From positions 1-55,113 of the forward strand of contig CALFSX010000139.1 of NCBI GenBank assembly GCA_937916515.1: DNA of 55,113 bases, read 5' to 3'. Positions 37,549-46,499 of the stretch are shown in pieces (position 1 is the first letter of the stretch; every line of letters starts with the position of its first letter). The position numbers were made by a program, and so were the translations under genes. The notes under the pieces were generated by a model that was given only the letters and a program-made list of their open reading frames with translations, searched no databases and was not told the origin of the DNA. This stretch comes from an uncultured Planctomycetaceae bacterium (GTDB lineage: Bacteria; Planctomycetota; Planctomycetia; Planctomycetales; Planctomycetaceae).

Positions 37549-38440
37549 ATCTTGCCTGTCGCTGGTACAGGTATTCGGTAAGAGCTTTGTCGAAGGGCAT
37601 GCTTGTATCAAGAGCGACATAGTCGGCACCCAAAGAGAAGCAGACTTCTTTGTATCGCGTTCTTAGTTCGTTTAATGCGTCCAGATAGTCGCCTCGAATA
37701 CCCGCCGCATCGACGATCTGGTTTTCGTTGGATTCCGGGTCCAGCAGGTCCACGCTTCCGGAAAACGGAAACGTTACTTCGGCTTCGTCCAGCACGTGAA
37801 ACAGGATCACGTCGTGTCCCGCATAACGCAGCATCCGTAAACTGTCGATGACTTCATCCGGATCGGTCAGCAGATCCGACATCAGCATCATCAGGCTGCG
37901 ATGCCGAATCATGCTGGCGATTTGCTTCAGATTGGCACCGATATTTGTTTCGCCCTGAGGCTTCGCTTGCTGAAGAACCGTCAGGATATTGCCCAGTTGA
38001 GAACGCCGGCTGCGAGCTGGCAACGAATGCAGCAGCTTTTCACCAAACGTGACCAGACCCACCGGGTCCTGTTGGTGAATCATGAGATACGCAATCGCGG
38101 CTCCCAGACAAATTGCATAATCAAATTTCGTCAGCTTCTGGCGATAGGTGTAGTCCATGCTGCGAGACACATCCATCAGCAGATAGCCGGTGATGTTGGT
38201 CTCAGCCTGATAGCGTTTCACATAGATGCGGTCGGTTCTGGCGAAAACCTGCCAGTCGATATCCTTGGGATCGTCACCTGGGTTGTATCGTCGATGTTCG
38301 CTGAATTCGACGCTGAACCCATGGAACGGACTTGTGTGCAGCCCCGACAGAAAACCTTCCACAATAAACTTCGCGCGCAGGTCCAGGCGAGCGATATTTT
38401 GAATCACTTCTGGTTTTAAGTATTGCTCAGACGAAGTCAT
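37544..38440 (-). CDS. DUF58 domain protein
   Basis: A 298-residue protein from ATG 38440. It matches DUF58: FVEFSEHR-type block FSVEFSEHRRYNPGDDPKDIDW followed by VFARTDRIYVKRYQAE, then the vWA-like LLMDVSRSMDYT. No membrane segments. Family genes normally sit next to a MoxR ATPase and BatA/BatB membrane proteins; none is present here, so this copy is an orphan. The likely role is as a partner of a MoxR-type chaperone elsewhere in the genome. The stop codon coincides with a type B repeat. Confidence 0.9.
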   Translation of the reverse strand: MTSSEQYLKPEVIQNIARLDLRAKFIVEGFLSGLHTSPFHGFSVEFSEHRRYNPGDDPKDIDWQVFARTDRIYVKRYQAETNITGYLLMDVSRSMDYTYRQKLTKFDYAICLGAAIAYLMIHQQDPVGLVTFGEKLLHSLPARSRRSQLGNILTVLQQAKPQGETNIGANLKQIASMIRHRSLMMLMSDLLTDPDEVIDSLRMLRYAGHDVILFHVLDEAEVTFPFSGSVDLLDPESNENQIVDAAGIRGDYLDALNELRTRYKEVCFSLGADYVALDTSMPFDKALTEYLYQRQARF

Positions 38441-38890
38441 GGTTGGGCTGGCGTGGTGTAAACAAACAGACGTGGGGAATGATACGAAAGATTGCTGCCG
38501 GGCAGAAGTCACGCAGCATTTCGAATCACCGGGCGGCAATTCATGAATTGGTTTTCTCTGGCGGATTTATACGTTTTCGCTGCAATCGAGACGAGACCAG
38601 CGGAATCGCTTTAGCAATGACGACAGGGAAAGAAAACCAGTTGTTTGCGGATTCTCCGACTTTGATCGTACTTTGCAGATGTTGCCGACGCATCGTTTCC
38701 TGAAACCTGGTCTTGCCTATAATTGGGCTTTGCAGGAGAACTTAGTTGTTTCGCTTTCAGATGCTGAACATCTGATGGGGTTTCGGACATTCGGCTATCG
38801 AATCGATTTTTTTCATTAGCTCAATTCCGCCAGTGAATGAGCATTCTGTCGACATAAACACTGTCTCGAATTTTGCACGCAGGTGCCGCT
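38441..38890. other. Divergent intergenic region
   Basis: About 450 bases. It contains the perfect palindrome CAATTCATGAATTG near 38539 and a TATAAT at 38718-38723 without a good -35 element; a promoter for the plus-strand gene is possible but not firm. Confidence 0.35.
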
Positions 38891-39433
38891 ATGCCAACTC
38901 AAATTTCACGCCCTGACGTTGCCGACATGGTGATTCGAACTTTTGAACGGTCGATCCATCCGGAGTTGTTTGAATCAGAAAAGCAGTGCACCATTAATTT
39001 CGGCGGAAGCAAGGCGAAGCTCAGGCTGGGACGAACAGGGCATGTGATTGAGTTTCGGAGCGGCAACGCGATTCTCACTGAGGTTGCCGTAACAAAGCAT
39101 GAGGAAATGCCGTCCACAAACAAGGTGATTGATCGACGGCTGATTGGCTATCGAACTCATATGGTCGACCTTCCGGGAGTTCGCTACCACTGCAGCTTTC
39201 AGCTGGAACACGTTCCGTTGGACGTTTATCTGCAGCTTCATCGCGAAATGGAAGTCGATGCACAAAACGCAACTTTGGCCATCCAACTGCCTGGTGCCAC
39301 GCCGCAAAGTCCGGACTGCATTAGCCTGCTGAAGTGCGACATTCTGCAGGAAGGACTTGTCGTCCACGGATTCCACACCTTCCCCGAAAATGCTGCCATC
39401 CTGCGAATTCAAACATTGTTTGAATTGCTGTAA
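38891..39433 (+). CDS. DUF2617-like hypothetical protein
   Basis: A 180-residue soluble protein from ATG 38891. The pattern HVIEFRSGNAILTEVAV in the first half and GLVVHGFHTFPENAAILRIQTLFE at the end (positions about 155-178) resemble DUF2617, whose members end in a 'HxYPxxxxivxTxt' block. No function is known. It stands alone between two long gaps. Confidence 0.6.
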   Translation: MPTQISRPDVADMVIRTFERSIHPELFESEKQCTINFGGSKAKLRLGRTGHVIEFRSGNAILTEVAVTKHEEMPSTNKVIDRRLIGYRTHMVDLPGVRYHCSFQLEHVPLDVYLQLHREMEVDAQNATLAIQLPGATPQSPDCISLLKCDILQEGLVVHGFHTFPENAAILRIQTLFELL

Positions 39434-39886
39434 CTGCGCACGATTCTCGTTCGACATGCGGCTGGTCATTAGTTGCCAATGCAGTGCGTCATTTATCGTC
39501 GTCTGATGCCACACCCGGGGACACCGGCCTACGCGAACACTTTGCGTAGTGATGCCACTGCTTGAAGTTGCTGCTGTTCTGTTTTCACCTGCCTGTGCAA
39601 AAGCGCGTCAAGCGTTGTTAAGACTGGAAGCGGCCGTTACCAATCACAAAGCAGCCGTCCGTTTCAGTTCCGGAATAATCCGATAAGTTTTGGCGATCGC
39701 GTTTCAACACCCGCGGACAATCGTTACAGCCGGACCAAAATTTCATCGGTTGCGTCCGATTCCACTCTCCGTTCCGTCCGCCGGTCTGAAGTTGACCAAT
39801 CTTTCAGCAAACACGGACTCCTTACGCACCAAGGACTCTGTTTGAATTTCACCGGGAAAGCTCTGGAAGCAGAAGAAGGCGGCTCA
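39434..39886. other. Intergenic region upstream of the pseudopilin cluster
   Basis: About 450 bases without a credible frame or clear repeat. The promoter of the HAMP/Tad cluster should be here. Confidence 0.4.
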
Positions 39887-40375
39887 ATGGCCAAGTCGAG
39901 AAACCAACGGAAAAAGTCGGTCGCAGATGCTCGAGTTCAGTACTCGCTGGCAATGAGAGTTGTCATGCATTTTTCGATCTTTATCGTGGCCGGCACATTT
40001 TTTGGCATCATTAATCAGTTTCTGGCTGACCCATTCGGCAGCGTCAAAGAAAACCTGATGACTTTCTTTAGAAGCTCTGCCCCGTTTCTGATCGCATTAG
40101 TGTGTTTGATGCCCGTTTTTGTGCGAGACACGCTGACACTTAGTAACCGAGTGGCTGGCCCTATTCATAACATGCGAAACACAATCCGCAGTCTGTCGAA
40201 CGGAGAAACAGACGTGCGGCCTCTAAAGTTCCGCAAGGGCGATTTCTGGAATGATCTTCCGGATTCATTTAACAAAATGGTGGAAACGCTGCGCAACAGC
40301 CAACCTGTTTCAACAGACACGGCAGCCTCTGCAAAATCACAGGCGGCGCCAAACAAAGAGCTGGTGGAAGTCTGA
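39887..40375 (+). CDS. Two-span membrane protein with HAMP-like domain
   Basis: A 162-residue protein from ATG 39887 (AAGGCGG ribosome site). A basic N-terminus is followed by two membrane spans (about 22-46 and 64-83), then a HAMP-like segment (about 88-140: NRVAGPIHNMRNTIRSLSNG, then DFWNDLPDSFNKMVETLR). No kinase, methyl-accepting or cyclase output domain follows; the protein ends after an Ala-rich tail. It leads a group of pseudopilin genes and may anchor or regulate their assembly. Confidence 0.75.
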   Translation: MAKSRNQRKKSVADARVQYSLAMRVVMHFSIFIVAGTFFGIINQFLADPFGSVKENLMTFFRSSAPFLIALVCLMPVFVRDTLTLSNRVAGPIHNMRNTIRSLSNGETDVRPLKFRKGDFWNDLPDSFNKMVETLRNSQPVSTDTAASAKSQAAPNKELVEV

Positions 40376-40432
40376 CAGTACAAATGTTTTTGCCGGCACT
40401 TTTAGACGGATATAGATACAGGGGCATCTTGG

Positions 40433-40855
40433 ATGAGAAAACAGAGTGCGGCAAATGGACGAGCGACGCCGAGCAGATCTGGCGTCGCTGCTGCCGAATT
40501 TGCAGTCTGTCTGCCTATTCTTTTGGTGATCGTTATCGGGACCATTGAGGCCTGTTCAATGATCTATCTGAAGCAATCGCTAAGCGTTGCTGCGTACGAA
40601 GGTGTGCGAGCGGCTCTAAAGCCTGGTGCTGAAACGGCTGATGTCGACGCGGCCTGCAAACAAATACTGACAGCCCGAAAAGTAAGTGGGGCCACCGTTA
40701 CCATTACTCCAGGTGACTTTGCAAGCCGGCCAGAGCAAACGTGGATTACGGTTAGAGTCGTCACAACTGGCGGCGCCAATTCCGTGATCAGTGGCTGGTT
40801 TTATGACAATCTAGTTATTGATGGCGAAGCCACAATGATGAAGGAATTCGATTAA
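40433..40855 (+). CDS. TadE-like pseudopilin
   Basis: A 140-residue TadE-family protein. The N-terminal RSGVAAAEFAVCLPILLVIVIG carries the conserved Glu (AAAEFA) that follows the prepilin-peptidase site in this group, then one membrane span. The rest is a small extracytoplasmic domain. Such minor pseudopilins assist Tad/Flp pilus assembly or related surface structures. Its TAA stop overlaps the next gene's ATG by one base (TAATG). Confidence 0.85.
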   Translation: MRKQSAANGRATPSRSGVAAAEFAVCLPILLVIVIGTIEACSMIYLKQSLSVAAYEGVRAALKPGAETADVDAACKQILTARKVSGATVTITPGDFASRPEQTWITVRVVTTGGANSVISGWFYDNLVIDGEATMMKEFD

Positions 40856-41931
40856 TGTTGAAGTCAACCGCTTGTCGCCCAACCATCAGGCAGCAGTCAG
40901 CTGATCGCCGGGGAGCGATTTTGATGCTGATTGTGATGTGCCTGCCAGTGATTCTTGCCTTTGGTGCATTCGCAATCAACGTTGCCTGGATGCAGTTAAC
41001 CCGCACAGAACTGCGGACAGCAACCGACGCGTCTGTCAGAGCTGGCAGTCGCACTCTCAGTATTACTCAGGATACAGACGCTGCTCGTACTGCCGCTGTT
41101 ACGGCTGCGTCGAAAAATACAGTCGCTGGAACAGGGCTGGTTCTTACAGCGACCGATGTTCAATTCGGAAAATCGTCAACAGACGCAGCTGGTAAGTATT
41201 CGTTCGCAGCACAGTCTGAAACAGCAACCACAAACAACAGCGTGCGTGTCACCGGACGTCGCACGGCAGGATCAGGTTCCGGTGCCATCCCAATGCTGTT
41301 TGCCGGTGTCTTCGACAAGGGAACGTTTGAACCTGTCAAAACCGCCGTGGCGACTCATATCGACCGTGACGTGTTTCTGGTACTGGACCGATCCGGCTCC
41401 ATGACGACCACGACTCCAGGTAGCAGTAATCGCTGGCTGGATCTTAAAAAAGCCGTTCAGGCATTTCTGGATACGCTGGCCGCTACACCTCAGGATGAGC
41501 TTGTGGGAGTCGTGACATATTCTTCCACCTCAACACTGGATGAAAATATGAATCTGAACTACGGGCAACTGATGTCTACGATCAACGGCAAGCCGGTCTC
41601 AGGAGCTACCGCAATCGGACTCGGATTGCAGGATGGGATTGCTGGCGTCACTAGTCTCGGCTATGCAAGACCTACAGCCGCCAGGACAATCGTTTTGATG
41701 ACCGATGGAATTCATAACACCGGTGTTTATCCCGACGTTGTGGCGGCCACTGCAGCAGCTCAGAAGATTACAGTGCACACAATTACATTCAGTGCTGGAG
41801 CCGACCAGGTTCTGATGAAGAAGGTTGCTCAAATTGGTGGTGGTAAGCACTGGCATGCAGACGATCAGGCTGGCCTGGTTGCCGTGTTTAAAGAAGTGGC
41901 GAACAACCTGCCTACATTGATTACCGAATAA
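40855..41931 (+). CDS. TadG-like protein with von Willebrand factor A domain
   Basis: A 358-residue protein. Residues about 18-40 (RRGAILMLIVMCLPVILAF) are the TadG-type N-terminal membrane anchor. A beta-rich segment of about 110 residues follows, then a vWA domain from about 170 with the MIDAS motif LDRSGSM, a Thr in the second loop region (SGATAIG) and MTDG near 283. It probably sits on the cell surface or in the periplasm and binds partners through a metal ion. It is translationally coupled to the TadE gene before it. Confidence 0.88.
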   Translation: MLKSTACRPTIRQQSADRRGAILMLIVMCLPVILAFGAFAINVAWMQLTRTELRTATDASVRAGSRTLSITQDTDAARTAAVTAASKNTVAGTGLVLTATDVQFGKSSTDAAGKYSFAAQSETATTNNSVRVTGRRTAGSGSGAIPMLFAGVFDKGTFEPVKTAVATHIDRDVFLVLDRSGSMTTTTPGSSNRWLDLKKAVQAFLDTLAATPQDELVGVVTYSSTSTLDENMNLNYGQLMSTINGKPVSGATAIGLGLQDGIAGVTSLGYARPTAARTIVLMTDGIHNTGVYPDVVAATAAAQKITVHTITFSAGADQVLMKKVAQIGGGKHWHADDQAGLVAVFKEVANNLPTLITE

Positions 41932-42058
41932 TTCGACAATTCGAAATCGCCTGTGCTTTGGAAGCTCAGATTTCACGTTGAACGGGCCGGGCTGATTCAA
42001 CGTTGCGGCAGCTGCATCCAATCAAGCGGCATTCGCGACATCAGAAAAGTGTTAAAGC

Positions 42059-42514
42059 ATGAAACCATCCGCATTCCGAATCAGACGTACGATAAGCGAG
42101 CGTTCAAGGTTGCAGCCTTCTTCGTGGCTTCGTAAAGGCGTCACGGCTGTTGAGTTTGCCATTGTGACACCGGTGTTTCTGATTCTGGTTTTTGCGGGAC
42201 TTGAATTTGCCGTTATCGGCACCATTCGAAGCACGTCACACAACGCTGCCTACGAAGCGGCTCGAATGCTGGTGATTCCGGGAGCTCAAGCCAACGACGG
42301 AATTGCAGAAGCGAAGCGAATTTTGGGAATCGTCGGAGTCGATACGTTGACCGTCACCGTGAGCCCAACAACGATTACCGACACGACTCAAACCGTTGAA
42401 GTTAATATCAGCGTTCCGTATGCTCAGAACGCCATCTTCACACCATGGTTTGTTGGCAACATTGTGCTGAAATCCAGTTGCAAGCTGAACACAGAACGCT
42501 ACGACGGAACTTGA
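42059..42514 (+). CDS. TadE-like pseudopilin, second copy
   Basis: A 151-residue TadE-family protein: basic N-terminus, then LRKGVTAVEFAIVTPVFLILVFAG with the Glu (AVEFA) and membrane span, then a domain like that of the first TadE gene (AAYEAARMLVIPGA against AAYEGVRAALKPGA). It is 127 bases after the vWA gene. No Tad ATPase, secretin, TadB/C or prepilin peptidase gene is in the window. Confidence 0.85.
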   Translation: MKPSAFRIRRTISERSRLQPSSWLRKGVTAVEFAIVTPVFLILVFAGLEFAVIGTIRSTSHNAAYEAARMLVIPGAQANDGIAEAKRILGIVGVDTLTVTVSPTTITDTTQTVEVNISVPYAQNAIFTPWFVGNIVLKSSCKLNTERYDGT

Positions 42515-42583
42515 TGCAGACTTGTCAGCGACGCGCTAAGCTTCGTTAGCGCTCCCCCTGCAGGCAAGCTGAAATGCAATGTT

Positions 42584-43456
42584 CTATTTCGAGACCTGCT
42601 GCTGCCGCAGCTTTATGATTGCGTTGGGATCGTCAGGCGCAATACCTGGGTCAACGTACTTTTGAAGATCTCGCATGGCGATCACTTTGTATTTGTTGAC
42701 GCTTAGATACTTCATATAAGACTCAAAATTCTGCTGTGGCGAATTCACCCAGCTGTGAGCCGTATCGGGCACGCCGTGAAACTGCAGCACCGCGATGCGA
42801 CCATCTTTGGCCTGCTGAACAGCACGGATGAAGTCGGCCAGTGTCCAGTTTGGCCGAGCATCTCCGGCTGAAGGCACCAGCAGCGGATGGTCCTTGTTTG
42901 GTTCGAAGGCAAACCCGCGTCCCTGTTCGTAAGGATATTCCGGAGCACCACCTCGGCGCGCAAACAGGATTCCATGCTCACGCAGACCACCGAATGCCTT
43001 TAGCGAAGTCGCATTTCCGGGCCACGCAAACGTAACTGGTTGAGTAATCCCGTGAGCGGCACACTTCTGGTTAATGCCACCCAACTGTTCACCCAGCTTG
43101 TCCACCTTAGCATCAGAAATGCCCAGATGATCGCGGGTATGATTTCCAATTTCGAAGCCGTCGCGGTGCAACTGAGCGATCTCTTCCCACGTCATGTAGT
43201 CGGTTTTGTTGGTTGGAAAGTCAAAGCCTTCCGTAATAAAAAAGGTCGCTCCAAAGCCGTAGTCCAACAACATGGGTCTGGCGATCGTGAAATGCGACTT
43301 AGCAGAATCGTCGAACGTCAGAACAACAAGCTTGTCCGGAATGGGCTCAACAGCGGCAACCTGAGTTTGCACGATCGCGAACAGCAGACCACACAGAACG
43401 CGGCACATCAATCCCTGGTCGACATTGGCTCGACCAGAAGTCGCTTTAACAGGCAT
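42584..43456 (-). CDS. Exported polysaccharide deacetylase
   Basis: A 290-residue protein with the NodB fold (family 4 carbohydrate esterase). An N-terminal hydrophobic stretch (about 17-36, CRVLCGLLFAIVQTQVAA) is a signal peptide; a start at ATG 43408 would make it more typical. Catalytic blocks: TFDDS (47-51; the general base and a metal-binding Asp) and NHTRDH (H106 and H110, metal ligands), then FAWPGN in place of the usual FRxPxG and LQFHGV near the end. It should remove acetyl groups from an extracytoplasmic glycan; the substrate is unknown. Confidence 0.88.
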   Translation of the reverse strand: MPVKATSGRANVDQGLMCRVLCGLLFAIVQTQVAAVEPIPDKLVVLTFDDSAKSHFTIARPMLLDYGFGATFFITEGFDFPTNKTDYMTWEEIAQLHRDGFEIGNHTRDHLGISDAKVDKLGEQLGGINQKCAAHGITQPVTFAWPGNATSLKAFGGLREHGILFARRGGAPEYPYEQGRGFAFEPNKDHPLLVPSAGDARPNWTLADFIRAVQQAKDGRIAVLQFHGVPDTAHSWVNSPQQNFESYMKYLSVNKYKVIAMRDLQKYVDPGIAPDDPNAIIKLRQQQVSK

Positions 43457-44039
43457 GGAGGGCTTCCTTCATTGGGGCCTAAAACAGCACTCTGTAAAGT
43501 TTAGCCAAAAGTTCCGGGGCAGAACACCGGCTGGGGGTCGAATACGCTGCACAGTCTGCTTGAACAATTCCTGGAACTTAATTAGGAGGTTGTGAACTAA
43601 ATATTTGGAGTGCTTCGACTTGTCGAAGCTTTCCTTTATTGGCGTTCACAGAGCAGAAAAGCCTCGCAACTTTGATGTGCGGCAGCTAATGTCACGCGGT
43701 GACAAGTCACCGCGTTCCATAAATTCACAACCGGTCAGGCCTCGCTTTTAGAGAAGAAGACGACCCACTTCGTGGGGGCGGATATCGTGATGGCACTGGC
43801 TGGCATGAACATCACGAGTTCACGATCTATCGCAAATAGGCAAGTCGGCAACACAAGGGCTTTGCCCTTGAACGAGTGGCGTGGAACGCAGGCGGACGTG
43901 GAACACTCGAACCGCTGAGGCGCTCCGTTGTCGCTAAGGCCAACATGCGCGCCGTGCTCGCATCATTTTAAGCAGGGCTCTAGCCGATGGCAGGCGGGGA
44001 CGTGAGTTGCACTGGTGGGAAACTGTACAGCTAATACCG
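43457..44039. other. Intergenic region with repeat and hairpin
   Basis: About 580 bases. It holds the hairpin CGCGGTGACAAGTCACCGCG (around 43696-43715) and the type A repeat at 43849-43982. No gene is supported. Confidence 0.55.
43849..43982 (+). repeat. Intergenic repeat type A, copy 5
   Basis: CAACACAAGGGCTTTGCCCTTG (hairpin 43854-43870), GAGTGGCGTGGAACG, ACGTGGAACACTCGAACCGC, core GAGGCGCTCCGTTGTCGCTAAGGCCAACATGCG, then GCATCATTTTAAGCAGGGCTCTAG. This is one of the two most complete copies. Confidence 0.85.
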
Positions 44040-44801
44040 TTAGCCGACCGGCACGGCGGTGTTTGTGAGTTGCGACAGAATGTGTCTGGCGATGTTGTGA
44101 GGTCCCAGTGTTGCCTGACAACGGCGACTGACTCGCAGAACTCCACCATTCAACAAACAGCGTTCCCAGCACGCGGGGACTCGCTCCCAGGGGTTTGAAC
44201 CACGCAGCATCATCATTGACTTGATGCGGTGTGAATCCATCTGGTCAATCCAGTCCAACGCCGATTGGTGTTGAGGCTTAAAGATGTCTCGACCAGTTCC
44301 GAACACGGCGTTCAAGGGAACCAGCATGTCAACTCGTAAACGCAGGGCGTCGTCAAGGCAGTCGTACAAACCATCTTTAATGGTGCGTTCAGCGTGATTG
44401 TATGTGTGCAATCCGCGACTTCCGGGCACCACCAAAATTGCTCGAGCCTTCAGGCTGGCGGCGAATTCCAGAGCTTTGCGAGTATCATCAACGGCGGCTT
44501 TGTAGTTGCGTCCCAGAGTTCCGGTGAAACCTCCGGCAAAGCCAACCGTGCAGACTCGCATGCCCGCGTCTTCCAGAACTTCCTGCAAACGTTCGCGACC
44601 GATTCGCAACGCATTCTGTCGCCGAATGCTGACCACTCGAATTCTTCGTCGCTGAAGTTGCCGCACCTCAGTTACCAGGTCAGAAAAATCTGACGACTGC
44701 AGCAGTTCGGATCGAACAAGCAGTTTGGGTGGGGAACCCTGTGGGTTGGCGTGACAGCCATCTGACGTGGAATTGGTTCGGCGTTCCAGAACAACATCCA
44801 T
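44040..44801 (-). CDS. TIM-barrel sugar isomerase/epimerase-like protein
   Basis: A 253-residue protein from ATG 44801 (longer starts are possible). It resembles the xylose-isomerase-like TIM-barrel group: residues about 60-90 (LEDAGMRVCTVGFAGGFTG), a conserved RNYKAAVDDTRKALEFAASLKARAILVVPG block, and ERTIKDGLYDCLDDAL. The metal-binding Glu and His residues expected in the second half are not obvious (LVPLNAVFG in place of the usual 'E' block), so catalytic ability is doubtful. No signal peptide. Confidence 0.65.
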   Translation of the reverse strand: MDVVLERRTNSTSDGCHANPQGSPPKLLVRSELLQSSDFSDLVTEVRQLQRRRIRVVSIRRQNALRIGRERLQEVLEDAGMRVCTVGFAGGFTGTLGRNYKAAVDDTRKALEFAASLKARAILVVPGSRGLHTYNHAERTIKDGLYDCLDDALRLRVDMLVPLNAVFGTGRDIFKPQHQSALDWIDQMDSHRIKSMMMLRGSNPWERVPACWERCLLNGGVLRVSRRCQATLGPHNIARHILSQLTNTAVPVG

Positions 44802-45300
44802 GCGAGTCCAGCTCCCAATTTTTCGAAACGTCACAGTCGCGGAAAGGCGGAGGTTAAGGATTGTTGGACTCACTGCAACAGCGATGCACGCGGTTTTTAA
44901 TAAAAATTTCTGAGTACGAAATTCGGACAAGCGGGCAATGCTTCCATCGCTGAAAAATTAGATCACCGATGGCTGATCGCCCTTGACAGTTTCATGCGCA
45001 TCGCAGCAGTTTATTTTCTGGATGGTTGTCTGTCGTTCCGCGACAGAGAGCGCCGACTCGCTTTTGCAAATCGAAAGCCGATCAGCTTCCTCCACAACAC
45101 CGGGAAAGATTGCCATCGCAGTGCGGAAGTCTGTGCTTGTCGGAATCTGGTTTTCGGCGGGCAGGATCTATCACCGCTTGAGTCGCTTAATCGACCGCAA
45201 AGTCTGTTTGTCAGCCGACATAACGCAAGAAGCCGAAGCAATTGCTTCGGCTTCTGATAGTGCTAAGTTGTATGTTCGCTTCGGCAGCGATTCATGCCAA
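44802..45300. other. Gap between the TIM-barrel and FKBP genes
   Basis: Some 500 bases with several short overlapping frames on both strands; none is convincing. The palindrome at 45228-45255 is the only clear element. Confidence 0.4.
45228..45255 (-). terminator. Perfect 28-bp palindrome, probable FKBP terminator
   Basis: AGAAGCCGAAGCAATTGCTTCGGCTTCT, 45 bases after the FKBP stop on the minus strand. It can form a hairpin with a tight loop; a strong T-run is lacking. Confidence 0.7.
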
Positions 45301-46014
45301 CTATTTGCCGTTGTCGACTGAAATCAGTTCGATGTCGAATACCAGCAGGCTGTTTGGCCCGATGCTGGCTGGTCCGTTTTCGCCATAAGCCAGGCCTGGT
45401 GGAATGAACAGGCGATACTTTGAACCGACCTTCATCAGCTGCAGTGCTTCTGTCCAACCAGAAATTACCTGAGTCACGCCAAACGAAACAGGTTCTTCGT
45501 CGGTCGTTGGTTCAGCACCTTTGTAGGACTCATCAAACGTCTTGCCGTTCAGCAACTTGCCGCGATAATGCGTTGCGACTGTGCTTGCTTCTGTTGGGAC
45601 AGCTCCTGTACCTTCCTTCAGCACAACATACTGAAGTCCGGATTTGGTTTTCTTAACGCCTTCTTTGGCAGCGTTTTCTTCCAGAAACTTCTTGGCGGCG
45701 GCCAGATTCTTTTCGCCAGCCTGAGCGGCTTCGGCGGCTCGTTCGGCTTCATACGCAGCAAACGCAGCCTGAAGTTCCTGTTGCGTCAAAGCTGGTTCCG
45801 TACCTTCCAAAACGGCGGCAATACCAAGGGCGACGTTCTTGACGTTTAAGTCAAGGCCCTGGCTTTTGAACTGTCGGCCAATGTTCATGCCGATGCCATA
45901 GCTGACTTTATCAATTGCAGATTCGAGTGCAGGGGCGGCTGGTTTTTCAGTGTCCTGGGCGACACACATTGAGCAGGAAGACACGACGGTCAACAGGGTA
46001 AGCAGAGCACGCAT
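45301..46014 (-). CDS. Exported FKBP-type peptidyl-prolyl isomerase
   Basis: A 237-residue protein from ATG 46014. Residues 1-19 are a signal peptide ending in CVAQ. A Mip/FkpA-like helical N-terminal dimerisation domain follows (SAIDKVSYGIGMNIGRQF, then an Ala/Glu-rich long helix at about 95-125), and the C-terminal FKBP domain has THYRGKLLNGKTFDESY, VISGWTEALQLMKVGSKYRLFIPPGLAYG and LVFDIELISV. It should speed prolyl isomerisation of envelope proteins in the periplasm. Confidence 0.93.
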   Translation of the reverse strand: MRALLTLLTVVSSCSMCVAQDTEKPAAPALESAIDKVSYGIGMNIGRQFKSQGLDLNVKNVALGIAAVLEGTEPALTQQELQAAFAAYEAERAAEAAQAGEKNLAAAKKFLEENAAKEGVKKTKSGLQYVVLKEGTGAVPTEASTVATHYRGKLLNGKTFDESYKGAEPTTDEEPVSFGVTQVISGWTEALQLMKVGSKYRLFIPPGLAYGENGPASIGPNSLLVFDIELISVDNGK

Positions 46015-46499
46015 GAAGCGACTTTCACAAAGGGGGGGAATATTCGAAACGCAAACTATCCGAAGATTTCTGTCGAATTGAAAGCGTCGTCTCAATCCGT
46101 TGCCAAAAACCATTCCAAAAGTTAGACGATTCCAGAAAATTCAAGAGTTTTTGCCTTACCAGACTGATGCATATGTTCCGCAACTGTGCGCGGCATTGTC
46201 ACCTGGCGGCCAAAGTCTGCCCGTGTCCGAGAAAAGTACGAAAGAAGAAATGTCGTGAAAGTGAAGACCGGCAACGAAGCCGTGACAGCGATTCGCCAAA
46301 TCTTAAACGGCCAAAGTCTGCGCGGCTTCCGGTGCAGAAACACCTTAATCAGCTTCCGAACCTTCCCTGGGTCGCCCGTTCAGGCAGCAAACCGTCTTGC
46401 GCCGACTTGTCAGTTACTGCCGTTGTGCGGTATCTTTCGAACCGACCGCCGTGCAGGCGATTTGATTCTGTAAGATTTGCAAGAAGGATTTGTTTAATA
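46015..46499. other. Intergenic region between FKBP and phosphoesterase genes
   Basis: About 485 bases between divergent genes. The plus frame that extends the phosphoesterase upstream by 111 codons is Arg/Cys-rich and has no family traits, so I do not count it as coding. Confidence 0.45.

Noticed and set aside
46167-46499. N-terminal extension of the phosphoesterase
   Set aside because: Arg/Cys-rich and without similarity; ATG 46500 has a ribosome site and leads directly into the GDVHG motif.
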